DNA of 33,560 nucleotides from the NCBI GenBank assembly GCA_905193765.1, contig CAJJPZ010000007.1:1-33560 (forward strand), written 5' to 3'. Source of the DNA: an uncultured Eubacterium sp. Lineage in GTDB: Bacteria; Bacillota; Clostridia; Peptostreptococcales; Anaerovoracaceae. This document shows positions 1-8,307 of this stretch, in pieces; within the stretch, counting starts at the first letter, position 1, and the number at the start of each line of letters is the position of its first letter. A program made the translations under genes and the position numbers. Below the pieces are notes generated by a model, which did no database searches, was not told the DNA's origin, and saw nothing but the letters and a program-made list of their open reading frames with translations.

Positions 1-24
1 ATATATTACTGTAACTTTATCATT

Positions 25-1119
25 TTAAAATTCCTCATAAAAAGATTTCATTTGAGCATTAATTTTCTCAACTGATAACCTTTTCGACATTTCAATATTA
101 TGCTTTCCGAGCTGAGCCCTATCACAGCGCATTACGCTTTTGACTGCTTCTTTGCACTGTATTATGTCTTTTGGTTCAAACAAAAATCCGCCACTTTCAT
201 CAACTAAATCGGTATTTCCCCTAATCCGACTACAAACTATGGGCAAGCCGCTCGCCATTGCCTCCATAATAGAAACATTCAGACCTTCCCTTACAGATGG
301 CAAAACATAAGCATCCGCCGTTTTATACAGCTCTACCACATCAGTACAGAAGCCTAGCAATTTTACTCTCTCAGCCAAGCCAAGCTCGTCTGTAACGCTC
401 TGCAAATGCTTCTGCAAGCTGCCTATGCCTGCCACTATATAATACACATCTAAGTCCTTAATCGCACGAATAATCATTTCATGATTTTTATTTCCATTTA
501 GCTCGCCGACCGACAACAACACCATCGCATCATCTTGCAAGCCCAACTCTCTTCGCTTTGTAGCTTTATCAATTATTGCCTGTCCGAATTTTGTCAAATC
601 AATACCAACACCAGGCACATATTCCACACGCTTAGCCTTCATTTTTCTCTTAGCCAAGTCATAGTCCTCTTTATTGATAGTAATAAGCATATCCGTAAAA
701 TGAGCACATACCTTTTCAACCGGGTAATATACTAACCAGTTTTTTAATGGTGCCCCTTTGTAGAAATGAAACCCATGAGCAGTGTAGAACACTTTAGTTC
801 CATTTTTACGCGCTTTGAAGCATGCCAGCCTAGTGCACATTGCTGCTATAGGTGTATGGCAGTGAACTATATCGTACTTTTCTCTTTCAACAAGTTGCTT
901 TATCTGTTTGACTGCTTTTATATTACCCTTATTAAGCGGAGAACGAGAAGTGTCAATCTGATATACTATGCTTCCCCATTCCTTATAGCACTTTGGAACA
1001 TTCGAACTTTTCTCATTTGTCGCTATATCAACTGTATTTCCTTCGTCAAGCAGTTGTCTAATAAAAGATTGAAAAAATCCCATTGTACAACCAATCGTGG
1101 TTATATATAGTATTTTCAT
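25..1119 (-). CDS. GT4-family glycosyltransferase of a surface-polysaccharide operon
   Basis: This is a 364-residue GT-B fold glycosyltransferase that probably adds a sugar to a lipid-linked glycan at the inner face of the membrane. The N-terminal Rossmann half starts MKILYITTIG and carries HCHTPIAA near residue 86 and the HGFHFYKGAP block near 115, typical of Firmicutes capsule and exopolysaccharide GT4 enzymes. The C-terminal donor-binding half has LLSVGELNGNKNH, then the EGLNVSIMEAMASGLP block in which the Glu residues bind the nucleotide sugar. Length is normal for the family. An AAGGA ribosome site precedes the ATG and the gap to the upstream ATP-grasp gene is only 4 nt, so it belongs to that operon. 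Composition is AT-rich like the next three genes. Donor and acceptor cannot be read from sequence. Bases 1-24 beyond its stop hold no recognisable gene. Confidence 0.9.
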   Translation of the reverse strand: MKILYITTIGCTMGFFQSFIRQLLDEGNTVDIATNEKSSNVPKCYKEWGSIVYQIDTSRSPLNKGNIKAVKQIKQLVEREKYDIVHCHTPIAAMCTRLACFKARKNGTKVFYTAHGFHFYKGAPLKNWLVYYPVEKVCAHFTDMLITINKEDYDLAKRKMKAKRVEYVPGVGIDLTKFGQAIIDKATKRRELGLQDDAMVLLSVGELNGNKNHEMIIRAIKDLDVYYIVAGIGSLQKHLQSVTDELGLAERVKLLGFCTDVVELYKTADAYVLPSVREGLNVSIMEAMASGLPIVCSRIRGNTDLVDESGGFLFEPKDIIQCKEAVKSVMRCDRAQLGKHNIEMSKRLSVEKINAQMKSFYEEF

Positions 1120-1123
1120 GATA

Positions 1124-2086
1124 TTATCCTTTTTTCACAATTACTTCGTTATATTTCATCATATAGATACCATCCTCATATGCCCCAATGTGCTCACTAT
1201 TCACAACACCATTCAAATTGTTTAAAATCAGCTTCATGTGGTTACAGCCTGCTTCATATGTATGTGGATATCCTCCACCGAAACGAGGATTGACTTCGCT
1301 AATATAGTACTCCCCCTCTCTATCGAAGATATCTATATCGATTTGCCCACGGTATCCAGCTTCCGATGCAAACTTCTCAATGAGTTTAAACAGTTCTGGA
1401 TCTTTGAAACTTACAGCCTTATCCGTTTCTCCAGCACGCATTAGTATCTTCTTCTTAGTAAATATGGAAACAACCTCACCAGAAATCATATCGATATAAA
1501 CATCTGCACCAAATTCTTGACCATCAAGAAACTCCTGAATCATTAGATCTTCACTATGATCAAACAACAATTCAACGGTTTCCTTATCATACGCTTTTGA
1601 AATTTCAATACTTGCACTCCCTCTAATTGGTTTTACAAATACGGGGTATTTCGCATTCCCTGCTTCAACATCTGCATAGAAATCATTTTTATTTATATAA
1701 GATTTTGCACATTTATATCCATGATTTGTAAGCCAATTATACATTTCAAATTTATTAAGCGACATTTCACATAATTCATATGAGGACCCTATAACTTGAG
1801 TTCCAATGGCTTCAAAGCTATCCTTATTTTTTGCTAATAGTGACAGCTCTGGGTCAATAAGACTTAAAACACCATCGATTTTTTCTTTTACACAAATACC
1901 AAGAATCACATCTAAATACCCGGGAGCAGTTATTCTAGGAACCACGTAAAATTTATCCGCTTCATAAATAGATGGTGCAAGATTACTCATATCTGTACAG
2001 ATAACATTTCCTTTCCCTTCTAATGCAGTCTTAAAATACTGAACAATTTTATTTCTTGTCCCAGAACTTAAAAGTAATATATTCAT
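1124..2086 (-). CDS. ATP-grasp ligase (carbamoyl-phosphate-synthase-like) in glycan operon
   Basis: This is a 320-residue ATP-grasp protein. The N-terminal pre-ATP-grasp domain (about 1-110) starts MNILLLSSGTRNK. The ATP-grasp core follows: the VFVKPIRGSASIEI lysine/glycine loop near 150, the IQEFLDGQEFGADVYID strand near 185-200, and the metal-binding ISEVNPRFGGGYPH segment near 265. Such enzymes join a carboxylate to an amine or thiol through an acyl-phosphate. In polysaccharide clusters they are candidates for attaching an amino acid or other acid to an amino sugar. Here it lies 4 nt after the decarboxylase gene and beside a sugar aminotransferase, which makes amide decoration of the glycan an attractive but unproven role. 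A GAGGTG ribosome site precedes the ATG. The substrate is unknown. Confidence 0.85.
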   Translation of the reverse strand: MNILLLSSGTRNKIVQYFKTALEGKGNVICTDMSNLAPSIYEADKFYVVPRITAPGYLDVILGICVKEKIDGVLSLIDPELSLLAKNKDSFEAIGTQVIGSSYELCEMSLNKFEMYNWLTNHGYKCAKSYINKNDFYADVEAGNAKYPVFVKPIRGSASIEISKAYDKETVELLFDHSEDLMIQEFLDGQEFGADVYIDMISGEVVSIFTKKKILMRAGETDKAVSFKDPELFKLIEKFASEAGYRGQIDIDIFDREGEYYISEVNPRFGGGYPHTYEAGCNHMKLILNNLNGVVNSEHIGAYEDGIYMMKYNEVIVKKG

Positions 2087-2090
2087 TGTA

Positions 2091-3287
2091 TTACACCTCT
2101 ATTAAAGAATTCATAATATACTGTTCCGGCTTCCATGCTTTACGAATCTGTGTATAACCTTCTCTATCCTTCACATAAACGTCTGGAAAATATTTAATAA
2201 ATAATGGTGTTAAACACATTGTGTATGCACCAACTTTATCATATACAATCTTATCTCCAACATGAAGGATTGGTTCATTCTTTGCTTCAAACAAACGATC
2301 TTGCTCCATACATGTATACCCACTGATGATCTGCTTTGGATAAAAGTCTCTTTCTCCACTTGTTACAAAGGAATGAAAATAGGATTTTTTCTTCATTAAC
2401 GGATCAATACTTGTTCTGGTGCCATCTGTAACAATAAATCTATTAAATTCCATCTCTTTTACATCTATTACAGTAGTTACATAACTAACTGGTGCACCAA
2501 TTACCGCCATTCCTGGTTCAACAATAAGTTTTGTTTTTTTCTTATCAAAACACTCTGATAAAATACTTTCCATCAAGTTGATATATTCATCAAATTTTGG
2601 CTTTGTTGTTAGTCCACCAAAAAAACCGCCTCCTACATCAACATATTCAAGATCAAGGCCAAACTCACTCTGGACTTTACAAGCAACCTCAGCAATTGCT
2701 CTATAAATATCTAAACCTCTAGATTTTGAGCTGGTATGTAAATGCACTCCCGCAATTTTCACATCTTTTTCATTAAGAATGTTTATAACTTTTTCAAGCT
2801 CCCCATTTTCATAACAAAATCCAAAACGCCCCCCATCGTCTGGACACTGAGACTGTCCAGGGCACATCTTCTCTATATTAAAATTGATACGTACTCCAAT
2901 TGATCGTTTGCCTTTTTCAACTCCATCAATCCATTCAAGCTCTCTTTGTGAATCGATATTTACAATACCTCCATTTTGAAGAGCTTCTAAGAAAGTTTCC
3001 TTTGTTTTAATTGGACCATTGTAAATGATTCTATCTAAAGGTACACTCACAAGTTTCGCTAAGTTATACTCATCTTCGGAAACAGTTTCAGCGTAACATC
3101 CTAAAGAATCAAAATGTTTTATAATCCAGGGAAGAGCATTTGTTTTATATGAATACCCAATAATATAGTTATTCCAATGTTTCTTTAAAGCATCCTCTAA
3201 TTTCTTGAAATTATCATCCAACTGTTTTTTATGTACCACATAATATGGTGTCTTAAAATCTATATATTTCTCTTTAGTTTGCTCCAT
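2091..3287 (-). CDS. PLP-dependent decarboxylase, fold type III (LysA/ornithine-decarboxylase-like)
   Basis: This is a 398-residue alanine-racemase-fold decarboxylase related to diaminopimelate and ornithine decarboxylases. From the chosen start, the PLP lysine is K48 in YSYKTN. Further on come the HLHTSS strand, the GGGFFGG phosphate-binding loop, the C-x-E-x-D active-site motif in TCMEQD and the GAYT tyrosine that contacts PLP. All catalytic elements therefore look intact. I chose the ATG at 3287 because GGAGG sits just upstream; an earlier in-frame ATG at 3353 lacks this and would add 22 residues inside the preceding gene. The start overlaps the end of the sugar-transferase gene by 14 nt, implying translational coupling. 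In a glycan operon it more likely makes a modified amino acid or amine for the neighbouring ATP-grasp enzyme than housekeeping lysine, but that is inference. Confidence 0.85.
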   Translation of the reverse strand: MEQTKEKYIDFKTPYYVVHKKQLDDNFKKLEDALKKHWNNYIIGYSYKTNALPWIIKHFDSLGCYAETVSEDEYNLAKLVSVPLDRIIYNGPIKTKETFLEALQNGGIVNIDSQRELEWIDGVEKGKRSIGVRINFNIEKMCPGQSQCPDDGGRFGFCYENGELEKVINILNEKDVKIAGVHLHTSSKSRGLDIYRAIAEVACKVQSEFGLDLEYVDVGGGFFGGLTTKPKFDEYINLMESILSECFDKKKTKLIVEPGMAVIGAPVSYVTTVIDVKEMEFNRFIVTDGTRTSIDPLMKKKSYFHSFVTSGERDFYPKQIISGYTCMEQDRLFEAKNEPILHVGDKIVYDKVGAYTMCLTPLFIKYFPDVYVKDREGYTQIRKAWKPEQYIMNSLIEV

Positions 3288-3906
3288 CAAAATCCTCCAT
3301 TGTATCTGAAGTTGCAGATGAAATTCCTTCTTGTTTAATAAAGGCTTTTCCAACAGTTTGAATAATAATTTTTAAATCTCCCCAAAAAGTTATTTTTTTT
3401 ATATATTCACAATCAAGTTGAAATTTATATGCCCATGTAATAGAATTTCTTCCATTTACCTGTGCATATCCCGATAGACCTGGTCTTACATCATGTCGAT
3501 GTCTCTGTTCTTCTGAATAGAGAGGTAAATACTGAACCAGTAATGGGCGCGGTCCAATTATACTCATATCTCCCCTTATAATATTAAAAACCTCTGGAAG
3601 TTCATCTAAACTAGTTTTTCTTATAAAACGACCATATTTATTTAATCGAATATCATCTGGAAGAAGATTCCCTTCATTGTCTTTGCGATTATCCATTGAT
3701 CTAAATTTTATTAATTTGAATACTTTTCCATCTTTCCCTGGTCGATTCTGTGTAAAGAAAGGATTACCACCCATAAAAATACTTCCTAAAATGATAAGAA
3801 TCAAATACAACCAAGAAAAAACAATTACAGCAACTACCCCACAAAAAAAATCCAAGGAACGCTTAAAATACTTTTCATATGGTCCATACGGTTTATGATT
3901 ATTCAT
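3274..3906 (-). CDS. Initiating undecaprenyl-phosphate sugar-1-phosphate transferase (PglC/WcaJ family)
   Basis: This is a 210-residue bacterial sugar transferase that moves a sugar-1-phosphate from a UDP-sugar to undecaprenyl phosphate and so starts the repeat unit on the membrane. It is the short, PglC-like form: one hydrophobic re-entrant segment (VVAVIVFSWLYLILIILGSIF), then FFTQNRPGKDGKVFKLIKFRSM, then KTSLDELPEVFNIIRGDMSIIGPRP, the family hallmark with the catalytic Asp-Glu pair, and PGLSGYAQVNGR. I prefer the ATG at 3906, with GGGAG spaced correctly; an in-frame ATG at 3921 has only a weak site. The gene begins 18 nt after the aminotransferase stop. With the dehydratase and aminotransferase upstream, its likely substrate is a UDP-amino-deoxy sugar of the bacillosamine type. 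GC content falls sharply at this gene. Confidence 0.93.
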   Translation of the reverse strand: MNNHKPYGPYEKYFKRSLDFFCGVVAVIVFSWLYLILIILGSIFMGGNPFFTQNRPGKDGKVFKLIKFRSMDNRKDNEGNLLPDDIRLNKYGRFIRKTSLDELPEVFNIIRGDMSIIGPRPLLVQYLPLYSEEQRHRHDVRPGLSGYAQVNGRNSITWAYKFQLDCEYIKKITFWGDLKIIIQTVGKAFIKQEGISSATSDTMEDFDGAN

Positions 3907-3924
3907 TTTTCTCCCACACATTAA

Positions 3925-5208
3925 CTACCTAAAACACCTCTTCACCACTTCTATTATCCTCCCCTGCTGCTCTTCTGTCATCTTATTATCACTCGGCAGA
4001 CAGAGGCCTCTTTCGAATATATCCATTCCGACATCTATTGCTTTGCCGTCGGCGTAGGCGTTGGTCATGGCTCGGCCACTGCCGTGTCTGGTCACGAAGG
4101 GGTTCATCCTGTATATGGGCTGCATGTGCATCGGTTTCCATATCGGACGGCCTTCTGCGTTTATGGATGCGATGGCTTCAAGGATCTCTGTCGGGCAGGT
4201 CTTGCCTGCTTCAGGGATGTATATCGCTTCATTTTCTGAGCGCACCTGTCTGCACATGGCGTCCTCGTCTATTATCATGCAGGACAGCCAGTAGTTCGGT
4301 TCGCAGATGGTCTCGTCAAAGGGATTCATGCTGACCGGAAGGTCTATGAAGCCGTCTCTGTATCTTTCATATATGACTTTTTTCTGTGCTATGTGCTCTT
4401 CCAGGTGAGGGTACTGGCCTCGCACCACTCCTGCCACCACGTTGCTCATGCGATAGTTGTAGCCCAGTTCTTCGTGCTGGTACCAGTCTGCTTTTTCTCT
4501 GGCCTGGGTCGACCATTTGCGGACTTTGCCTGCGGCGTCTTCGTCGTCTGTCAGCAGCATGCCTCCGGATGATCCTGTGATGATCTTGTTGCCGTTGAAG
4601 CTGATGCAGCTGTATCTGCCGAGGGTCCCGGTCTGTCTGCCTTTGTACGATGCTCCCAGAGATTCCGCTGCATCCTCGATGAGGACAGCGCCATGTCTGT
4701 CGCAGACTGCCGTTATCTCATCTAACTTTGCCGGCGTACCGTAAAGGTGAGCCAGCACTACGATCTTTACATCCGGGTAGATCTCGAAAGCTTTTTCAAG
4801 AGCTGCCGGATCCATGTTCCAGGTGTCGGTCTCCGTGTCTATGAATACCGGTGTGCCACCTTCGTAGACTACGGGGTTCACGGTAGCGTCAAAAGTCATG
4901 TCTGAGCAGAATATCTTCCTGCCTTCCACTGCTCCGTGACCTGTGACCGGCTGACCGTATATCTCTATGCCTGCCAGCTTCACTGCCATGTGGAGCGCTG
5001 CTGTGCCCGACGCCAGTGCCACGGAATGGCCGCAGCCGATCTTCTCGCAGGTGATGCGTTCCACTTCGTCGATATTGGCTCCTACGGTGGACATCCAGTT
5101 GGTCTCGTAGGCTTCTGTCATGTATTCAAGTTCTTCGCCGTGCATCGTCGGTGATGCCAGCCATATTTTCGATTCGAATGCGGCTATGCTGCCGTCTTTA
5201 CTGAACAT
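3925..5208 (-). CDS. DegT/DnrJ/EryC1-family sugar aminotransferase
   Basis: This is a 427-residue PLP-dependent aminotransferase that puts an amino group on a nucleotide-linked 4-keto sugar. The N-terminal block WLASPTMHGEELEYMTEA is typical of the family. D179 in LIEDAAESLGA should pair with the PLP pyridine nitrogen, and K208 in SFNGNKIITGSSGGML is the Schiff-base lysine. An AGGGGAG ribosome site precedes the ATG. It follows the FlaA1-type 4,6-dehydratase, which would supply the UDP-4-keto-6-deoxy sugar, so the two enzymes together resemble the PglF-PglE steps. No dedicated N-acetyltransferase (PglD-like) is seen in the window. Base composition matches the dehydratase and the core genome, unlike the four genes downstream. 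Confidence 0.92.
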   Translation of the reverse strand: MFSKDGSIAAFESKIWLASPTMHGEELEYMTEAYETNWMSTVGANIDEVERITCEKIGCGHSVALASGTAALHMAVKLAGIEIYGQPVTGHGAVEGRKIFCSDMTFDATVNPVVYEGGTPVFIDTETDTWNMDPAALEKAFEIYPDVKIVVLAHLYGTPAKLDEITAVCDRHGAVLIEDAAESLGASYKGRQTGTLGRYSCISFNGNKIITGSSGGMLLTDDEDAAGKVRKWSTQAREKADWYQHEELGYNYRMSNVVAGVVRGQYPHLEEHIAQKKVIYERYRDGFIDLPVSMNPFDETICEPNYWLSCMIIDEDAMCRQVRSENEAIYIPEAGKTCPTEILEAIASINAEGRPIWKPMHMQPIYRMNPFVTRHGSGRAMTNAYADGKAIDVGMDIFERGLCLPSDNKMTEEQQGRIIEVVKRCFR

Positions 5209-5279
5209 GTTTTCTCCCCTTGATATATCTGTAATAGAATTTTCACTCCCCGCATCACCTGTCCCGACTGCCGATTCTG

Positions 5280-5311
5280 ATTATACAGCATCCGCCGGTG
5301 ATTTCTTTCAA
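5280..5311 (-). promoter_or_regulatory. Possible internal promoter for aminotransferase gene
   Basis: On the minus strand there is a perfect TATAAT (5280-5285) preceded by TTGAAA (5306-5311). The spacer is 20 nt, longer than the usual 17, so this is a weak candidate. It lies in the 143-nt gap between the dehydratase and aminotransferase genes, the largest gap in the operon. Confidence 0.3.
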
Positions 5312-5351
5312 AAAAAACGTGCCATCCATCATTTTATGCTTGGAATTCCTG

Positions 5352-7328
5352 TTATACCACTGCGGGTTCCAGCTTTTTCTTGCGGTCGTGGAGATCCAGA
5401 TCCATGGTCTTCATCCCGGGTTCGCTCTGTCCGGGGCTGCAGACGGTTCCTGCAGGGCCCTCATTTTGCATATCGGGACGATAGGTACTCACCAGCGAGG
5501 CGACCTTGAGCTTGATCTGGCTGTCGTTGTCCGTGGCGCAGCTGCCCAGTTCTTCTATGCGGGCGAACAGGTCGTCGCACAGCTCGATGGGGTGACCGAT
5601 GAAGATCTTCTCGTTGGCTGTGCGCTGCAGGCCTTCCTCGGACATCAGAAGCTCCTCGTAGAGCTTCTCGCCGGGGCGCAGGCCTGTGTATTTTATCTCT
5701 ATGTCTTCTCCCGGTATGCGGCCGGAGAGGAAGATCAGGTTCCTTGCAAGTTCATCTATCCTGACAGGCTGTCCCATATCCAGGACAAATATCTCGCCGC
5801 CGGTGGCGTAGGCACCTGCCTGGAGTACTAGGGATACGGCTTCCGGTATGGTCATGAAAAATCTCGTTATTTCGGGATGTGTCACAGTCACCGGTCCGCC
5901 TGCAGCTATCTGGCGTTTGAACAGCGGGATTACGCTGCCGTTGCTGCCCAGCACGTTGCCGAAACGTACTGCCACGAAGCTTGTCTGCTGTGCTCTGCGG
6001 TCCATCTCCTGGGCTATCATCTCGCAGAGACGTTTTGACGCCCCCATTATATTCGTCGGGTTCACTGCTTTGTCGGTGGAGATCAGGACGAATCTGCGGA
6101 CGCCGTACTGTGCTGCGGCCTTTGCTGTGACGTAGGTGCCCAGCACGTTGTTCTTGATGGCCTCGTTGGGACTGCGCTCCATTAGAGGCACGTGCTTGTG
6201 GGCTGCGGCATGATAGACGATGTCCGGGCTGTACCTCTTCATCACCTGACGCACTCTGGCTTCGTCACGTACGGAGCCTATGATGACCTCCAGGATCAGA
6301 TCCGGGTAATGCCATTTAAGCTCCTGCTGTATGCTGTAGACGTTGTTCTCATATATGTCGAAGAGGATCAGGCAGTGGGGTCCGTATGATGCGATCTGTC
6401 TTGCCAGTTCGCTGCCTATGGAGCCGCCTCCGCCTGTGACCATCACGGTCTTTCCCTTTATGTACTGCGCTATCTCCGTCATGTCGGTTTTCACCGGTTC
6501 TCTGCCCAGCAGTTCCTCCACCGATACGTCCCGGAGCTGTGCCAGTGTGGCCTGTCCGTTGAGTATCTGGGATATGCCCGGCAGCATCTTCAGCTCGCAG
6601 CCTGTCTCCTTGCAGATGTCGAGGATGGCTTTGCGCCTCTCTGCGCTGGCCGACGGCATGGCGATTATGATGCGGTCGATGCGGTGTTTTTTCACCAGGG
6701 CCTTTATGTCCTTGCGGCTGCCTTCGATCTTGACATTCTCCAGTATCCTGCCACGCTTGTTGGGGTTATCGTCCACCAGGCAGCAGGCTACTGAAGTTTT
6801 GGGATTTTCCACACGGATCTCCCTCAGCAGCATGCGTCCGGCCTCGCCGGCGCCTACGATCATGACTCTCTTGTAGGTGTTCTTGGCCTTCGCATTGCAG
6901 AACCCTTTGAAAATGCGCAGGGCTCTGTAGGAAAACCTGACGCCGCACATGGCCAGGAACTGTATCATGGCTCCGCCGATGTAGTAGAGCACCGGCATCC
7001 GGGTGAACAGCAGCTCCGTGAGTATGACCTGCACCGCGGCAGTGAACATGGTGGCGGCTGCCACGCGCATCAGCTCATTGTAGCTGACGAACCTCCACAC
7101 GCTCCTGTAAAGTTTCAGCAGTACAAAAATAACCAGAGACAGTACCGTGTATGCAGGAACAGTGCTTACCCATGCATGCAGATACTCCTCCGGTATCATT
7201 GAAAATTTAAGGTCGAACCTGAGCCACAGCGCTGCGCCGTATGCCAGGTTGATTACTATGATATCGTAAATTATTAAAAGAGCGGCGATCCTGACCCACT
7301 TTTGTCCTAATACATTGCTGAATCGCAT
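5352..7328 (-). CDS. Membrane-bound FlaA1/CapD-type UDP-sugar 4,6-dehydratase
   Basis: This 658-residue enzyme has four N-terminal membrane helices (about residues 10-130), a first Rossmann domain with VMIVGAGEAGRM near 156-167, and a catalytic SDR domain. The SDR domain starts with TGGGGSIGSE near 298-307 (NAD-binding) and contains ISTDKAVNPTNIMGASKR near 416-433. The usual SDR tyrosine is replaced by Met (MGASK), as in PglF/FlaA1-type UDP-GlcNAc 4,6-dehydratases, where the STDK Asp and Lys take part in catalysis. Full length for the long membrane-anchored class. I chose the ATG at 7328, which has GGGGAGG upstream, over an in-frame ATG at 7388 that lies inside an operator-like repeat at the expected transcription start. 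It heads the glycan operon and probably makes UDP-4-keto-6-deoxy-HexNAc for the aminotransferase. Confidence 0.93.
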   Translation of the reverse strand: MRFSNVLGQKWVRIAALLIIYDIIVINLAYGAALWLRFDLKFSMIPEEYLHAWVSTVPAYTVLSLVIFVLLKLYRSVWRFVSYNELMRVAAATMFTAAVQVILTELLFTRMPVLYYIGGAMIQFLAMCGVRFSYRALRIFKGFCNAKAKNTYKRVMIVGAGEAGRMLLREIRVENPKTSVACCLVDDNPNKRGRILENVKIEGSRKDIKALVKKHRIDRIIIAMPSASAERRKAILDICKETGCELKMLPGISQILNGQATLAQLRDVSVEELLGREPVKTDMTEIAQYIKGKTVMVTGGGGSIGSELARQIASYGPHCLILFDIYENNVYSIQQELKWHYPDLILEVIIGSVRDEARVRQVMKRYSPDIVYHAAAHKHVPLMERSPNEAIKNNVLGTYVTAKAAAQYGVRRFVLISTDKAVNPTNIMGASKRLCEMIAQEMDRRAQQTSFVAVRFGNVLGSNGSVIPLFKRQIAAGGPVTVTHPEITRFFMTIPEAVSLVLQAGAYATGGEIFVLDMGQPVRIDELARNLIFLSGRIPGEDIEIKYTGLRPGEKLYEELLMSEEGLQRTANEKIFIGHPIELCDDLFARIEELGSCATDNDSQIKLKVASLVSTYRPDMQNEGPAGTVCSPGQSEPGMKTMDLDLHDRKKKLEPAVV

Positions 7329-7369
7329 TATGTTTAAGCCTCCCCATAAGTAAACATAATATGTTATTA

Positions 7370-7388
7370 ATGTCACCTGTCGTGACAT
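7370..7388 (-). promoter_or_regulatory. Operator-like inverted repeat at the glycan operon start
   Basis: ATGTCAC (7370-7376) and GTGACAT (7382-7388) are exact reverse complements separated by 5 nt. The site lies immediately downstream of the -10 box of the glycan promoter, covering the predicted transcription start, a typical position for repression. The binding protein is unknown; the neighbouring Rrf2 regulator is one candidate. Confidence 0.55.
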
Positions 7389-7393
7389 GATGT

Positions 7394-7422
7394 ATTATAC
7401 GAAGTTTGTATATTGCCGTCAA
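7394..7422 (-). promoter_or_regulatory. Sigma-A promoter of the glycan operon
   Basis: On the minus strand TTGACG (7417-7422) and TATAAT (7394-7399) are separated by exactly 17 nt, which is near-consensus. The leader to the ATG at 7328 is about 60 nt. The rest of the 7329-7662 gap holds the operator-like repeat, a small TGTCG/CGACA hairpin near 7471-7484 and the Rrf2 terminator. Confidence 0.7.
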
Positions 7423-7590
7423 TCGATTTCGAACATGAAGCATTGTAGTTGTAATAAAAAGCGGGGTTCGTGTCGCAAACGACATTTCGCTGTTATCGGA
7501 TTTTGCTGTTTTTTGTCATGACAGAACTAACCCCGGCATATCTGATTTGTGATAAAAAATCTGTGATCGCTGACCTGTTCCACAGCATCA

Positions 7591-7634
7591 AAAAGCACCT
7601 CAGACAACTTTCTGTAAGGGTCTTCGGTGCTTTT
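7591..7634 (-). terminator. Terminator-like hairpin downstream of the Rrf2 gene
   Basis: AAAAGCACC (7591-7599) pairs perfectly with GGTGCTTTT (7626-7634), with a smaller CAGA/TCTG helix inside the loop. On the minus strand the right arm ends in a short U tract. It sits 29 nt past the Rrf2 stop codon, so that gene appears monocistronic. Confidence 0.6.
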
Positions 7635-7662
7635 GGTTCTTATGCTCATTTTGCGTGGCGGG

Positions 7663-8100
7663 TCATATGGAGTAGTTGCTGCCGATCAGGTTCTCGTGTT
7701 CGTCCAGCAGATCCTGGAGTGTGACGCTGTCAACGTAGTCGTTGACGGTCTTCTCAAGGCCCGTCCAGAATTTGAGTGTCGGGCAGATGGTGCTTCTCTC
7801 GCACTGGTTCTCGTCGTCCTCGAGGCAGGCTACCGGCGCCAGACTGCCCTCTGCTGCACGGAGGATATCCCCTACGGTATAGTCCTTCGGCGAGTGGCTC
7901 AGCTTGTAGCCGCCGTTGTTGCCTCTGGTGCTCTTCAGGAATCCTGCACGCTTCAGCAACGGTATTATCTGCTCCATGTATTTGACAGTTATGCCCTGCC
8001 TTTCTGAGATCTCTTTGAGGGGGATATACTCCCCTGTATTGTTTATGGCCAGATCCAGCATTACTCTCAATGCGTAGCGGCCCTTGGTTGAAATTTTCAT
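7663..8100 (-). CDS. Rrf2-family transcriptional regulator, IscR-like with three cysteines
   Basis: This 145-residue winged-helix regulator begins MKISTKGRYALRVMLDLA, the standard Rrf2 opening. Helix-turn-helix residues (ISERQGITVKYMEQIIPLL) lie at 31-49 and the wing RGNNGGYKLS at 59-68. C92, C100 and C106 lie where IscR has its three iron-sulfur ligands (C92, C98, C104 in E. coli), so it may bind a cluster and sense oxygen, NO or iron-sulfur status, although the first spacing is longer. AAGGAGG precedes the ATG. It stands alone, with its own promoter and terminator. Clostridial Rrf2 genes often precede iscS/nifU, which are absent here, so its targets are unclear. CymR-like proteins are the alternative, but they lack the cysteines. 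Confidence 0.9.
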   Translation of the reverse strand: MKISTKGRYALRVMLDLAINNTGEYIPLKEISERQGITVKYMEQIIPLLKRAGFLKSTRGNNGGYKLSHSPKDYTVGDILRAAEGSLAPVACLEDDENQCERSTICPTLKFWTGLEKTVNDYVDSVTLQDLLDEHENLIGSNYSI

Positions 8101-8118
8101 ATACGCCTCCTTATCCCT

Positions 8119-8147
8119 ACTATACCATATGTTTTGTAGGATTTCAA
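8119..8147 (-). promoter_or_regulatory. Sigma-A promoter of the Rrf2 gene
   Basis: On the minus strand TTGAAA (8142-8147) and TATAGT (8119-8124) are 17 nt apart. The -10 box is about 18 nt from the start codon, so the leader is very short. Confidence 0.6.
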
Positions 8148-8181
8148 GACCATCATTTCTGACCGGACGGAAGCATCGGTT

Positions 8182-8218
8182 TTCCGGGCATACGCCTGCC
8201 GGAACGCTGCCATTTTTT
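8182..8218. other. CCGG-containing hairpin followed by T tract
   Basis: TTCCGG (8182-8187) pairs with CCGGAA (8199-8204), and TTTTTT occurs at 8213-8218 on the plus strand. No plus-strand gene ends here. It lies in the 318-nt divergent gap between the Rrf2 gene and the FHA-RodA gene, which otherwise holds only the two promoters. Confidence 0.3.
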
Positions 8219-8307
8219 CGACCTCCTTCACGAATTCAGTGTTTTACATATTTGTGGTTTTATAGTATCATTTTATATATCTGTGGGCAAGAGCTGTATC
8301 GTCACAG

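Noticed and set aside
1..24. A further gene starting at the ATG at 21-23 on the minus strand.
   Set aside because: It reads only five codons before a stop.
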